Shown: positions 1 to 6,898, counted from the stretch's first letter. The stretch is 8,887 nucleotides of DNA from an uncultured Selenomonadales bacterium (GCA_947302675.1 CAMYWI010000038.1:1-8887), one strand, 5' to 3'. Translations and numbers: made by a program. The notes: generated by a model from the letters alone, not told the origin.

Positions 1-123
1 ACTTTGTTGCAACCGCAGTTGCAAGTTGCCGAGACTTGGTGTGCTAATGCAGGGCGAAAAATTATTCGCGTCGTCGCCGACCAACAAGGCAACAACGTTT
101 TACTTTTCGGCGCGACCGAATAA
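1..123 (+). CDS. C-terminal end of an unidentified protein (5' truncated)
   Basis: Frame 1 is open from the window edge to the TAA at 121-123 and encodes 40 residues ending in VVADQQGNNVLLFGATE. I do not recognise the family from this tail. The next gene's ribosome binding site (AGGAGG, 125-130) begins one base after the stop, and only 14 nt separate the two genes, so they are very likely in one operon. The product may therefore belong to the same propionyl/methylmalonyl-CoA pathway as scpB, but that rests on position only. The 5' part lies outside the window. Confidence 0.7.
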   Translation, partial: TLLQPQLQVAETWCANAGRKIIRVVADQQGNNVLLFGATE

Positions 124-137
124 CAGGAGGCTTTTAA

Positions 138-935
138 ATGTTGGTAAACAAAGTGATTGAAGACCGCATTTGCTACGTGGAAATGCAAAACGCGGAGCAC
201 TTCAACTGCCTCAGCGAACAAATGTGCATGGAATTAATTGACGCTTTGAAATTTGCTTACGACAGTGAATGCGTCGGCGTCGTGCTGAAGGCGCAGACCA
301 AACGCGGCGTTTGGAGCGCGGGGCATGATATTCACGAATTGCCACTTGACGGAACAGACCCGCTGGCGTTCGCCGTCCCTATGGAAAAACTTTTGCGTAA
401 AGTACAAGATACGCCCATTCCCGTCATTGCCTGTGTGAGCGGAACGGTTTGGGGCGGCGCGTGCGACCTGTGCTTGTCGTGCGATATGATTGTCAGCTCC
501 GACAACGCCACCTTCGCCATTACGCCCGCCAAAATCGGTATCCCTTACAATGCGTCGGGAATTTTGCACTTCATCAATCAGCTCGGCATGAACAAAGCCC
601 GCGAAATGTTTTTCTTGGGTATGCCGATTACTGCCGAAGACGCGCTGAACGTCGGCTTGATAAATCGCGTTGCCAAACTCGACGACCTTGAAAAAATGCT
701 CGAAGAACAATTCCTCGCGCCGCTGCGCCGTAACAGCGTCCTTTCAATCAGCGCGATAAAGCGGCAGTTCCGAATTCTGAGCCGTGCCTCGACCGTCATC
801 AGCGCGGAGAACTTTGAACGCATAAATTATTATCGCGCCCGCGTCTTCAAGGGCGAAGATTACAAGGAAGGCATTCAATCTTTCTTGGAAAAACGCCCGC
901 CGCAATACAAGGGCAAGGCAAAGGATTTGGATTAA
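138..935 (+). CDS. scpB: Methylmalonyl-CoA decarboxylase (crotonase family, ScpB-like)
   Basis: This 265-residue cytoplasmic enzyme is predicted to decarboxylate methylmalonyl-CoA to propionyl-CoA, a step in turning succinate into propionate. It has the crotonase fold signature. Residues 60-69 read SAGHDIHELP and 102-111 read GTVWGGACDL, the two segments that build the CoA oxyanion hole. GIPYN at 134-138 carries the tyrosine aligned with the proposed catalytic Tyr140 of E. coli ScpB (YgfG). The C-terminal pattern (FERI, then EDY.EGI.SFLEKR) also matches E. coli ScpB, and the length is close to its 261 residues. The start is fixed by AGGAGG at 125-130 with a 7-nt spacer. It follows the upstream gene by 14 nt, so it is probably co-transcribed. 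No clean intrinsic terminator is visible behind it. A generic enoyl-CoA hydratase is the alternative, but the GHDIHELP and VWGGA matches favour ScpB. Confidence 0.88.
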   Translation: MLVNKVIEDRICYVEMQNAEHFNCLSEQMCMELIDALKFAYDSECVGVVLKAQTKRGVWSAGHDIHELPLDGTDPLAFAVPMEKLLRKVQDTPIPVIACVSGTVWGGACDLCLSCDMIVSSDNATFAITPAKIGIPYNASGILHFINQLGMNKAREMFFLGMPITAEDALNVGLINRVAKLDDLEKMLEEQFLAPLRRNSVLSISAIKRQFRILSRASTVISAENFERINYYRARVFKGEDYKEGIQSFLEKRPPQYKGKAKDLD

Positions 936-978
936 AATTTTTGCGGCGAATGTATTCAGAATATCGGCGAAAAATTTC

Positions 979-1007
979 TTGACACGCGGCGAAAGTTATG
1001 GTAACCT
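979..1007 (+). promoter_or_regulatory. Promoter of the tRNA-Ser gene
   Basis: A perfect -35 box TTGACA (979-984) is followed after 17 nt by a weak -10 TAACCT (1002-1007). A TG at 999-1000 makes it an extended -10. Transcription would start near 1014, about 20 nt before the mature tRNA. It may also serve dapL, which shows no convincing promoter of its own. Confidence 0.6.
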
Positions 1008-1034
1008 TTGCAAGGTTTTTAAAGCAAGTTTTGA

Positions 1035-1123
1035 GGAGTAGTACCCAAGTCGGTGAAGGGGACGGTTTGCTAAACCGTTAGGCTCGAAAGGGCGCGGAGG
1101 TTCGAGTCCTCTCTACTCCGCCA
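1035..1123 (+). tRNA. tRNA-Ser (anticodon GCU)
   Basis: This is a complete class II tRNA. The acceptor stem pairs GGAGTAG (1035-1041) with CTACTCC (1113-1119), followed by discriminator G1120 and an encoded CCA (1121-1123). The anticodon stem pairs ACGGT (1062-1066) with ACCGT (1074-1078). It encloses TTGCTAA, giving anticodon GCT at 1069-1071, which reads AGC/AGU serine codons. A long variable arm (1079-1095) is typical of tRNA-Ser. The T arm is GGAGG-TTCGAGT-CCTCT (1096-1112), including one G-T pair. The encoded CCA means no CCA addition is needed. Confidence 0.96.
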
Positions 1124-1160
1124 TATGGAAACAATTTCGCTCTTCAATGAGCGGTTGAAA

Positions 1161-1208
1161 AAATCGTCGTGCGGAGTAATCCGGCGGCGATTTAAACGTT
1201 TAAGGAGG
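1161..1208 (+). promoter_or_regulatory. dapL leader: hairpin, palindrome and ribosome binding site
   Basis: AAATCGTCG (1161-1169) can pair with CGGCGATTT (1185-1193) with one G-U pair. An inner CGG/CCG (1172-1174 with 1181-1183) closes a 6-nt loop. The hairpin is followed by a perfect 12-nt palindrome TTAAACGTTTAA (1192-1203) that runs into the AAGGAGG ribosome binding site (1202-1208). No T-run follows, so it is not a terminator. It could be a repressor operator or a translation control element for dapL, but there is no direct evidence for either. Confidence 0.4.
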
Positions 1209-1218
1209 TTTTTACTTA

Positions 1219-2445
1219 ATGGCGAAAGTCAACGAAAATTATTTGAAACTGCCCGGTAGCTATCTTTTCTCTGAAGTCGGCAAACGCGCCGCTAAATTCC
1301 AGAAAGAAAATCCCGACGCCAAAATTATTCGTCTCGGCATTGGCGACGTAACCCGTCCGCTCCCGCAAGTCTGCATTGACGCAATGAAACGCGCCGCCGA
1401 CGAAATGGGCAAGGTCGAAACTTTTCGCGGCTACGGTCCCGAACAAGGCTATCCGTTCCTGCGCGAGAAAATTGCCGATTTCAACTACGCGCGGCGCGGT
1501 CTCAAGGTCAGCGCGGACGAAATTTTCATCAGCGACGGCTCCAAGTGCGACTGCGGCAATATCCAAGAGATTTTCTCGCTCGACAGCAAAATCGCTATCG
1601 GCGACCCCGTTTATCCCGTCTACCTCGATAGCAACGTCATGGCGGGGCGCACCGGCAACTTGAAAGCCGACGGACACTTTGAAGGCGTCGTCTATCTGCC
1701 GTGCACTGCCGAGAATAATTTTTCGCCCGAACCGCCCGCCGAAAAGGTCGACATCGTTTATCTTTGCTCGCCCAACAACCCGACTGGTACCACGCTCAGC
1801 AAAGCCGCGCTCGAAAAATGGGTTGCCTACGCCAAAGCCAATGACGCCGTGATTCTCTTCGACGCCGCCTACGCCGCTTACATTTCGGAAAAAGACGTGC
1901 CGCGCTCGATTTACGAGATTGAAGGCGCACGCGACGTGGCGATTGAGTTCCGCTCCTTCAGCAAGACGGCGGGTTTCACCGGAACTCGTTGCGGCTATAT
2001 CGTTATCCCCGAAGGCTTGACCGGCACGACTTCAACCGGCGAGCGCGTTCCGCTCAAAAATCTCTGGGCGCGTCGTCACACCACGAAGTTTAACGGCACG
2101 AGCTACATCACTCAGCGCGGCGCGGAGGCGATTTACTCCGACGAGGGGCAAGCGCAAATCAAAGAGCTTGTGAATTACTACCTTGAGAACGCGCGGATTA
2201 TTCGCGAGAGCTTGAGCGCGGCTGGCTTGAAGACTTATGGCGGCGTCAACGCGCCTTACATTTGGCTCAAAACTCCCGACGATATTCCGTCGAGCTGGGA
2301 CTTCTTTGATAAACTTCTGCGCGAGAAAAATATTATCGGGACGCCCGGCGCGGGCTTTGGTCCTTGCGGCGAAGGCTATCTGCGCCTAACGTCCTTCAAC
2401 AGCAGAGAAAATACCATTGAGGCTTGCGAACGTCTCAAGAAATAA
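1219..2445 (+). CDS. dapL: LL-diaminopimelate aminotransferase
   Basis: This 408-residue PLP enzyme (fold type I aminotransferase) converts tetrahydrodipicolinate plus glutamate directly to LL-diaminopimelate. It thereby bypasses the acylated intermediates of lysine and peptidoglycan precursor synthesis. Visible family features are an N-terminal [23 protein letters not shown] (37-49), [12 protein letters not shown] (71-82), SPNNPTG (184-190), DAAYAAY (215-221) and the PLP-binding lysine K249 in [15 protein letters not shown]. The length is typical of DapL (about 410 residues), and the GIGDVTRPL and GYGPEQGY motifs separate it from ordinary aspartate aminotransferases. The start is set by AAGGAGG at 1202-1208 with a 10-nt spacer. 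It lies 95 nt behind the tRNA gene and is closed by a terminator at 2460-2487. It may be read from the tRNA promoter. Confidence 0.96.
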   Translation: MAKVNENYLKLPGSYLFSEVGKRAAKFQKENPDAKIIRLGIGDVTRPLPQVCIDAMKRAADEMGKVETFRGYGPEQGYPFLREKIADFNYARRGLKVSADEIFISDGSKCDCGNIQEIFSLDSKIAIGDPVYPVYLDSNVMAGRTGNLKADGHFEGVVYLPCTAENNFSPEPPAEKVDIVYLCSPNNPTGTTLSKAALEKWVAYAKANDAVILFDAAYAAYISEKDVPRSIYEIEGARDVAIEFRSFSKTAGFTGTRCGYIVIPEGLTGTTSTGERVPLKNLWARRHTTKFNGTSYITQRGAEAIYSDEGQAQIKELVNYYLENARIIRESLSAAGLKTYGGVNAPYIWLKTPDDIPSSWDFFDKLLREKNIIGTPGAGFGPCGEGYLRLTSFNSRENTIEACERLKK

Positions 2446-2459
2446 TTTTAAAGTGTTCG

Positions 2460-2487
2460 GCGCGGTAAAAATCAACCGCGCTTTTTC
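2460..2487 (+). terminator. Intrinsic terminator of dapL
   Basis: GCGCGGT (2460-2466) pairs perfectly with ACCGCGC (2475-2481) around an 8-nt A-rich loop, followed by TTTTT. It lies 14 nt after the dapL stop. Confidence 0.88.
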
Positions 2488-2506
2488 TATATCAAAAAAA
2501 TTTTTA

Positions 2507-2535
2507 AAGACAATTTAATAAAGGCATGTTAAAAT
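2507..2535 (+). promoter_or_regulatory. Promoter of the LPP20-like gene
   Basis: An extended -10 TGTTAAAAT (hexamer 2530-2535, TG at 2527-2528) has the -35-like AAGACA (2507-2512) 17 nt upstream. Transcription would start near 2542. An ATG at 2526 lies inside this promoter and so cannot be the start codon. Confidence 0.6.
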
Positions 2536-2558
2536 ATAAAAAAGGAGGAGTGATGATT

Positions 2559-3638
2559 ATGAGGTTACCAAAAATTTTAACGGCATTGGCGGCGGCGGCA
2601 GTCTTCGTGACGACCGGAGCTTATGCCGCGAGCGGAGCCGACTTTTTCGAGGGCGTCAACTGGAAAAGTAAGGCAATCCAAGTTACGGGTATGGGCGTCG
2701 CGCCGCCAAACGCTGTCAACCAAGCACAGGCAAGAGGTTTGGCATCGACAGCCGCAAAAGCTGATGCCTATCGCAAAGCCGCCGAGATCATTAACGGCGT
2801 GCGCGTCGAAGGCGAGACGACTGTCGAGAAAATGCTGACGACGCAAGACTCAATCCGCCTGCGCGTCGACGCCACGATTAAGGGCGCGAAAATTATCGAC
2901 GAAACTTTTATGAGCGACGGCGGCTATCGCGTAACGGTTCAAGTTCCGATATTTGGCGCGTCGAATTCGTTGGCGAGTGCCGTCTTTGAAAGGACTTCGA
3001 CTGTTGAGCCTTTCCCCGACCCAGTCTTTGATGTCGAGCCGTCCTATTCTTCAGGAACGACAGGAACTTACAGCACCGCGCCCAATACACACGCGGTCAA
3101 TCCTTACAAGCCGCCGCTCTCCAGAATGTCAACTGCGACGCTCGGCAACGCGGACTTACAAAAGTTAGCGGCTGATTCGTTGACCGCGCAGGATCCGATT
3201 TATCAGCCGACGCCCGCTGCAAGTTCCCAAGTCGCCTATGAAACTCCGAACGCCACGCCGCGTCAACCCGTCAGAAAATCCGTCGAGGAGTACGCCGCAA
3301 TGGCTGAAGGCGATTACACCGGTCTTGTTGTCGACTGCAGAGGCTTGGAGCTTCAACCCGTCATGAGTCCCGTCATTATGAATTCAAACGGCACCAAGAT
3401 TTACGGGCACAAAAACCTCGACATTGACAAGGTTATTTCAATGGGCATGGCTGATTACATCGACGACCCCGAAAACGTCGACCGCGCGGGCACGAATCCG
3501 CTCGTCGTCAAGGCGCAGTCGCTCAACAACTTCAACAGCAACCCCGTTGTAGCTATCCCCGATTCCAACCGCATTTTGATTGAGAATCACGCGACGAAGT
3601 TCTTAAAAGACTTGAAGGTTGTCTTCCTGTTCGATTGA
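2559..3638 (+). CDS. Exported LPP20-like protein, possibly envelope or flagellum related
   Basis: I place the start at ATG 2559, 10 nt after AAGGAGG (2542-2548). ATG 2553 is in frame but only 4 nt away, and ATG 2526 falls within the promoter. The 359-residue product begins with a signal peptide (basic MRLPK, then an Ala-rich hydrophobic stretch) with likely cleavage after AYA at residue 23. No lipobox cysteine is present, so it is not an obvious lipoprotein. Residues about 38-135 resemble the LPP20/FlgT-N type domain: VTGMGVAPP, then an alanine-rich helix (QARGLASTAAKADAYRKAA), then strands ending in YRVTVQVPIFG. Residues about 145-245 form a Ser/Thr/Pro-rich linker. A C-terminal domain (250-359) starts YTGLVVDCRGLELQPVMSP and includes GTNPLVVKAQ. 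The gene is monocistronic between two terminators. A flagellar role is suggested only by family resemblance and nearby flagellins. Confidence 0.75.
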   Translation: MRLPKILTALAAAAVFVTTGAYAASGADFFEGVNWKSKAIQVTGMGVAPPNAVNQAQARGLASTAAKADAYRKAAEIINGVRVEGETTVEKMLTTQDSIRLRVDATIKGAKIIDETFMSDGGYRVTVQVPIFGASNSLASAVFERTSTVEPFPDPVFDVEPSYSSGTTGTYSTAPNTHAVNPYKPPLSRMSTATLGNADLQKLAADSLTAQDPIYQPTPAASSQVAYETPNATPRQPVRKSVEEYAAMAEGDYTGLVVDCRGLELQPVMSPVIMNSNGTKIYGHKNLDIDKVISMGMADYIDDPENVDRAGTNPLVVKAQSLNNFNSNPVVAIPDSNRILIENHATKFLKDLKVVFLFD

Positions 3639-3654
3639 AATTTTATCGGCAGTA

Positions 3655-3684
3655 AAAAATCCCTTGCGATTGCAGGGGATTTTT
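3655..3684. terminator. Bidirectional terminator between the LPP20-like gene and obgE
   Basis: A 13-bp stem (3655-3667 with 3672-3684, one T-G pair) closes a GATT loop. The stem begins with an A-run and ends in a T-run, so it can end both convergent transcripts. It lies 17 nt after the LPP20-like stop and 12 nt after the obgE stop. Confidence 0.9.
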
Positions 3685-3696
3685 CTTTTTGCAAAG

Positions 3697-4974
3697 TCAT
3701 TCGTGCCACTCGAATTCAAGCCCGCCGATATGGACAGTCATACCTTCCTTAATCCCGCGAGCCTTCAAAAGCGTGTCGAGGTTTTTCATGCGCCAGATAA
3801 ATTGGAAACGTCGCAAGCCCTCCGAGTTATCAAAGTTCGTCATGGCGACGATTTTTTCAAGATTTTTGTTGCGAACGATAAAGTCCGCCGCGTCGTTGCG
3901 CTCGATGATGACAGGGTCGTCTTCCTTATCGACGTCAAAAATTTTCACTGCGTCAATCTGCGCGACTTCGGGGACAATCTCCTCAAGCCGCTTGCCGACA
4001 AAATTAATCAGCGCGTCAAGATTATCATGCGTGGCGGCGGATATTGCAAAGAATTTAATTCCTTCGCGCTCGGCGAGTTTTTCAAGGGCGGGAAGGTTTT
4101 CTTTCGCTTGCGGAAGGTCAATCTTATTCGCGACCAAAATTTGAGGACGCGCGGAAAGTTTCTCGCTGTACTTTTTAAGCTCGACGTTAATTTTGTTGAA
4201 GTCGTCAACTGGATTGCGCCCGTCGACAGCCGCCGCGTCCACAATGTGCAGAATCAATTTCGTGCGCTCAATGTGGCGTAAAAAATCGTGACCAAGCCCG
4301 ACGCCGTCCGCCGCGCCTTCGATAAGTCCTGGAATGTCCGCCATGACGAAAGATTTTTCGTAGCCGAGACTGACAACGCCCAACACTGGCACGAGCGTCG
4401 TGAAATGATAGTCGGCAATTTCCGGCCGCGCAGAACTCACAGCGGCTATCAAACTCGACTTGCCAACGCTCGGATAGCCGACAAGTCCGACGTCCGCCAA
4501 AAGTTTAAGCTCTAACAAAAGCTCGCGACTTTCGCCCGGCTCTCCGAACTCCGCAAAGGTCGGAGCACGTCTCGACGCCGATTTGAATTTGGCATTGCCT
4601 CTGCCGCCGCGCCCGCCTTTAGCGACAATCGCACGCTGACCAAGCTCCGTCAAATCAGCCAAAAGCTCACCAGTCGTCGCGTCCTTAACAATCGTACCCT
4701 GCGGAACTTTTATCACACAATCAGCGGCTCCGCGCCCATATTGCTTTTTCCTGTCGCCAGCGTCGCCGTTCTCGGCAACGTATCTGCGATTGAACCTAAA
4801 ATTTAAAAGCGTGTTAACATTTACATCGACCTCAAGGACAACATCGCCGCCTTTGCCGCCATCTCCGCCGTCGGGTCCACCTTTAGGCACAAACTTTTCA
4901 CGACGAAAGGAAGATTTGCCGTTGCCGCCGTCGCCCGCACGCACGCTAATTTTACTTCTATCAATGAATTGCAT
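3697..4974 (-). CDS. obgE: GTPase Obg (ObgE/CgtA)
   Basis: This is a 425-residue essential GTPase that binds the large ribosomal subunit and links ribosome assembly with growth and stress state. The glycine-rich Obg domain covers residues 1-158 ([19 protein letters not shown]). The GTPase domain shows G1 GYPSVGKSS (166-174), switch I threonine in FTTLVP (191-196), G3 DIPGLIEGA (213-221), G4 NKID (283-286) and G5 SAA (312-314). The C-terminal OCT domain (about 342-425) ends [15 protein letters not shown]. The frame is open a further 29 codons upstream, but the start at 4974 matches the family and has GGAGG at 4982-4986 with a 7-nt spacer. It is not next to rplU-rpmA, where obg is often found. 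A promoter lies at 4994-5021. Confidence 0.97.
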   Translation of the reverse strand: MQFIDRSKISVRAGDGGNGKSSFRREKFVPKGGPDGGDGGKGGDVVLEVDVNVNTLLNFRFNRRYVAENGDAGDRKKQYGRGAADCVIKVPQGTIVKDATTGELLADLTELGQRAIVAKGGRGGRGNAKFKSASRRAPTFAEFGEPGESRELLLELKLLADVGLVGYPSVGKSSLIAAVSSARPEIADYHFTTLVPVLGVVSLGYEKSFVMADIPGLIEGAADGVGLGHDFLRHIERTKLILHIVDAAAVDGRNPVDDFNKINVELKKYSEKLSARPQILVANKIDLPQAKENLPALEKLAEREGIKFFAISAATHDNLDALINFVGKRLEEIVPEVAQIDAVKIFDVDKEDDPVIIERNDAADFIVRNKNLEKIVAMTNFDNSEGLRRFQFIWRMKNLDTLLKARGIKEGMTVHIGGLEFEWHE

Positions 4975-4993
4975 ATCTATTCCTCCGCCAGAA

Positions 4994-5021
4994 ATTATGC
5001 CAAAAATTTTTTCTATGTCAA
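4994..5021 (-). promoter_or_regulatory. Promoter of obgE
   Basis: On the minus strand, a perfect -35 TTGACA (5016-5021) and a -10 CATAAT (4994-4999) are 16 nt apart. Transcription would start near 4987, immediately before the GGAGG at 4982-4986, giving a very short leader of about 13 nt. The -35 box overlaps sequence that resembles the neighbouring repeat element. Confidence 0.75.
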
Positions 5022-5037
5022 GCAAAGAAACGCCGCT

Positions 5038-5157
5038 GGTAATCGCAACCCGGCCGCACATGGACGTGCGGCCGCCCGCGCTATTTCGCGTGATGCGAAA
5101 TCAGCGGGTCTTACGCCCTTTCTTTGCATACTTTCTTTGGGCGAGCAAAGAAAGTAT
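5038..5157 (+). repeat. Palindromic composite repeat, element A
   Basis: Three hairpins lie in a row in non-coding DNA. Hairpin 1 pairs CGGCCGCAC (5051-5059) with GTGCGGCCG (5066-5074) around loop ATGGAC. Hairpin 2 pairs ATTTCGC (5083-5089) with GCGAAAT (5095-5101), extended by CGCT/AGCG across a bulge. Hairpin 3 pairs ATACTTTCTTTG (5128-5139) with CAAAGAAAGTAT (5146-5157) around loop GGCGAG. The left border carries GGTAATCG (5038-5045). The same layout, inverted and with the same loop (GTCCAT on the other strand), recurs at 6975-7133. It resembles a dispersed intergenic repeat family of the REP or MITE type. No transposase is present. The stretch from here to 5255 shows no gene. Confidence 0.75.
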
Positions 5158-5255
5158 ATTTATAAAAACAAAAGTCATTAAAAACTTAATCGAAGCGACG
5201 AGCCGCCGCAACGAAAATTTTCTTTGATTCGTCTCTTGAATGCAAGCAAGAAACG

Positions 5256-5290
5256 AAAAGACCCGCCGACTTTTGGTCGACGAGCCTTTT
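5256..5290 (-). terminator. Intrinsic terminator of flagellin 1
   Basis: In the minus-strand RNA a 15-bp stem forms without mismatch if three G-U pairs are allowed (5256-5270 with 5276-5290, loop CAAAA), and it ends in a U-run. On the plus strand the same positions are A-C mismatches, so the structure is strand-specific and belongs to the flagellin transcript. It lies about 90 nt downstream of the flagellin stop. Confidence 0.75.
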
Positions 5291-5313
5291 GATTATCATA
5301 TGCGTCTTTAGTT

Positions 5314-5385
5314 CTAAGCTTGAATTGACATTCCCGAACCGAAAGCCGCTCCTCCCGCATTTGCAAAAGTTGCGGCATAATTCAT
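5314..5385 (-). CDS. Possible 23-residue peptide coupled to flagellin 1
   Basis: An ATG at 5385-5383 overlaps the flagellin TGA (ATGA arrangement) and opens a frame of 23 codons ending at TAG (5316-5314). The product begins MNYAATF, is rich in glycine and alanine, and ends GSGMSIQA. It fits inside the unusually long gap between the flagellin stop and its terminator. There is no separate ribosome binding site, so expression would depend on coupled translation. Chance, or a remnant of a former flagellin C-terminus, is equally possible. I know of no family for it. Confidence 0.25.
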   Translation of the reverse strand: MNYAATFANAGGAAFGSGMSIQA

Positions 5386-6665
5386 TGGAGTAAGTTGAGG
5401 ACTTGGAACGCATTCTGATTGGACTGCGCGAGCATGTACTGCGAAGCCTGAGACAAGGTGCTCCACTTCATGTAGGCGGAAATTTCTTTCGCCATGTCGG
5501 AATCGCGAATCGCCGAGTTGGACGCTTGCAAGTTCTCGCTGATTGTGTCGAGAGAATCAGCCGTGTAGCCGAGACGCTTTTCCATTGCGCCGACGTTCGT
5601 CTGTTGATTGAGAGCCTGCGTAATCGCGGAATCAATAACGTTTATGGTGCCTTCAGCCTTTTCTCTATCACCAACATTGATGTTGGTGATGCCAAGACCT
5701 TTAGTCGACAAATCGCCTATTGCCAAGTTAGTTGTCATGCCAGTCGAGTCGCCAACTTGGAACGTCAAAGGATTGGCAGAGGTTTTCTCTGCTTTGGCTT
5801 CTTGAATTAGGCTATTGAACGAATAGGTTACGGACTTGCTGTCATCTGCGTTAGATATGATCTTGACCGTCAAACCGCTGAATTTAGAGTCACTGTACAC
5901 CGAAAAACCAGTAACCGTAGATTTAACAGCTTCTTGACCGTTTTTGTCTGTAGCACCAGAAATGGTACCACCAGCCGTTGCCGTTGCACCAGTACCAGTA
6001 AATGAAGTATAAGTAGTACCAAGAGTTAAAATAGTACTTAAAGCGGTAGTACCTGCAACCCCAGTTGCCGTCGTTTTGTCGACAGTTACCGCGCCGTCTT
6101 TATCTGCCCAAGTTGTAACAATCCTTGCCGTTTCGCTACCAGCAATCCCCAAAAGGTCAGTCAGAGTTTTACCTGATTCACTAGCATTCATATCAAGAGC
6201 CACGACATGAGAAGTAGAGCACATAACAGTTTCGTCATAAGTGCCATTGAGAAGACTCGTGCCGTGATATTTGACGCTCTGGGCGCTGGAGTCGATTTGA
6301 GCGAGAAGGTTTTGAACATCTTTTTGAATAGTTTGACGATCTGCATCGCTGTTGGAGTCGTTGGCGGCGTCGATAGCGCGCGATCTCAACTGCTTAAGGA
6401 TATCGACAATGGTACCAATACCGCTCGAAGCAGTGTTCGCTAGTGCCTGGTCAGTTTGAACGTTCTGGCTAGCCTGCTGATTGGCGTTGAGGCGTTCGAG
6501 CATTCTTTCGGAAATCGCGTATTGCGAGGCGTTATCTTTCGCGCTGTTGATTTTCAGACCAGTGGAGACTCTCTGGAGAGCCGCGTCCATGCTGGTGTTA
6601 TTGCGCGCAAAAACATTATGAGTACGTATCGAACTCAAGTTTGTTGCGATTTGTGAAGTAGCCAT
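5382..6665 (-). CDS. fliC: Flagellin 1 (filament subunit paralogue)
   Basis: This is a 427-residue filament subunit, exported by the flagellar type III route without a cleaved signal peptide. The N-terminal D0/D1 region (1-140) contains NLSSIRTHNVFARNNTSMD, VSTGLKINSAKDNASQYAIS and RAIDAANDSNSDADRQTIQKDV. The C-terminal D1/D0 region (about 340-427) contains VIDSAITQALNQQTNVGAMEKRLGY and ends MLAQSNQNAFQVLNLLQ. The middle (about 150-320) is variable and surface exposed by family analogy. Residues about 165-245 use A/T-ending codons, unlike the flanks. A single cysteine (C149) is unusual for a flagellin. The start is set by AAGGAGG (6674-6680) with an 8-nt spacer. It has its own promoter (6870-6898), a leader of about 200 nt and its own terminator. 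Confidence 0.96.
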   Translation of the reverse strand: MATSQIATNLSSIRTHNVFARNNTSMDAALQRVSTGLKINSAKDNASQYAISERMLERLNANQQASQNVQTDQALANTASSGIGTIVDILKQLRSRAIDAANDSNSDADRQTIQKDVQNLLAQIDSSAQSVKYHGTSLLNGTYDETVMCSTSHVVALDMNASESGKTLTDLLGIAGSETARIVTTWADKDGAVTVDKTTATGVAGTTALSTILTLGTTYTSFTGTGATATAGGTISGATDKNGQEAVKSTVTGFSVYSDSKFSGLTVKIISNADDSKSVTYSFNSLIQEAKAEKTSANPLTFQVGDSTGMTTNLAIGDLSTKGLGITNINVGDREKAEGTINVIDSAITQALNQQTNVGAMEKRLGYTADSLDTISENLQASNSAIRDSDMAKEISAYMKWSTLSQASQYMLAQSNQNAFQVLNLLQ

Positions 6666-6863
6666 AATCCTTTCCTCCTTGATTTATTCCTTGAAAAAAC
6701 TTCATCCTGATGCGACGGTTTCCTTTCCGCCGCTAACTAAACGAATTGGATTGTTTTCCGACCGTCGCCGGAACGAACACTTCGCACGCGTAACGAGTGT
6801 CACAATCGCGAACTCGCCTTTTGAAAACTCTGTTGATAAACGATTAACTAAAGATAAATCTTC
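6666..6863 (-). promoter_or_regulatory. Long untranslated leader of flagellin 1
   Basis: About 198 nt separate the predicted transcription start from the ATG, and no gene lies here. On the minus strand GCGACGGT (6768-6761) can pair with ACCGTCGC (6719-6712) over a 41-nt loop. A second weaker stem uses ACACT/AGTGT around 6777-6801. Between 6728 and the ATG there are seven GGA triplets, two of them within the ribosome binding site and one in CAGGATG. This arrangement fits RNA-binding regulation of flagellin synthesis such as CsrA, but is not proof of it. Confidence 0.45.
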
Positions 6864-6869
6864 GATTGC

Positions 6870-6898
6870 ATTGTAGCAAGAAAAATTTTCCGTGTCAA
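6870..6898 (-). promoter_or_regulatory. Promoter of flagellin 1
   Basis: On the minus strand, TTGACA (6893-6898) and TACAAT (6870-6875) are 17 nt apart, a near-consensus sigma-A/sigma-70 promoter. The 10-nt palindrome CAACCGGTTG (6896-6905) overlaps the -35 box and could be an operator. I found no sigma-28 (TAAA-N15-CCGATA) motif upstream of the gene. Confidence 0.8.

Noticed and set aside
936..978. Terminator behind scpB
   Set aside because: AAATTTTT and AAAAATTT flank the stretch as an inverted pair, but the inner bases do not form a GC stem, so it is not convincing.
1137..1155. Terminator behind tRNA-Ser (CGCTC/GAGCG hairpin)
   Set aside because: The short stem is not followed by a T-run in the plus direction.
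2526..2558. Start of the LPP20-like protein at ATG 2526 or 2553
   Set aside because: 2526 lies within the extended -10 promoter and has no ribosome binding site; 2553 is only 4 nt from AAGGAGG. ATG 2559 has a 10-nt spacer and gives a clean signal peptide.
3619..4281. Long plus-strand frame antisense to obgE (220 codons)
   Set aside because: It overlaps a clear conserved GTPase in full, has no ribosome binding site and crosses the terminator at 3655-3684. It is a shadow of the codon pattern.
4975..5061. Extension of obgE by 29 codons upstream
   Set aside because: The extra residues are the translated edge of element A and the obgE promoter. Obg proteins begin at MxFID, which has its own ribosome binding site.
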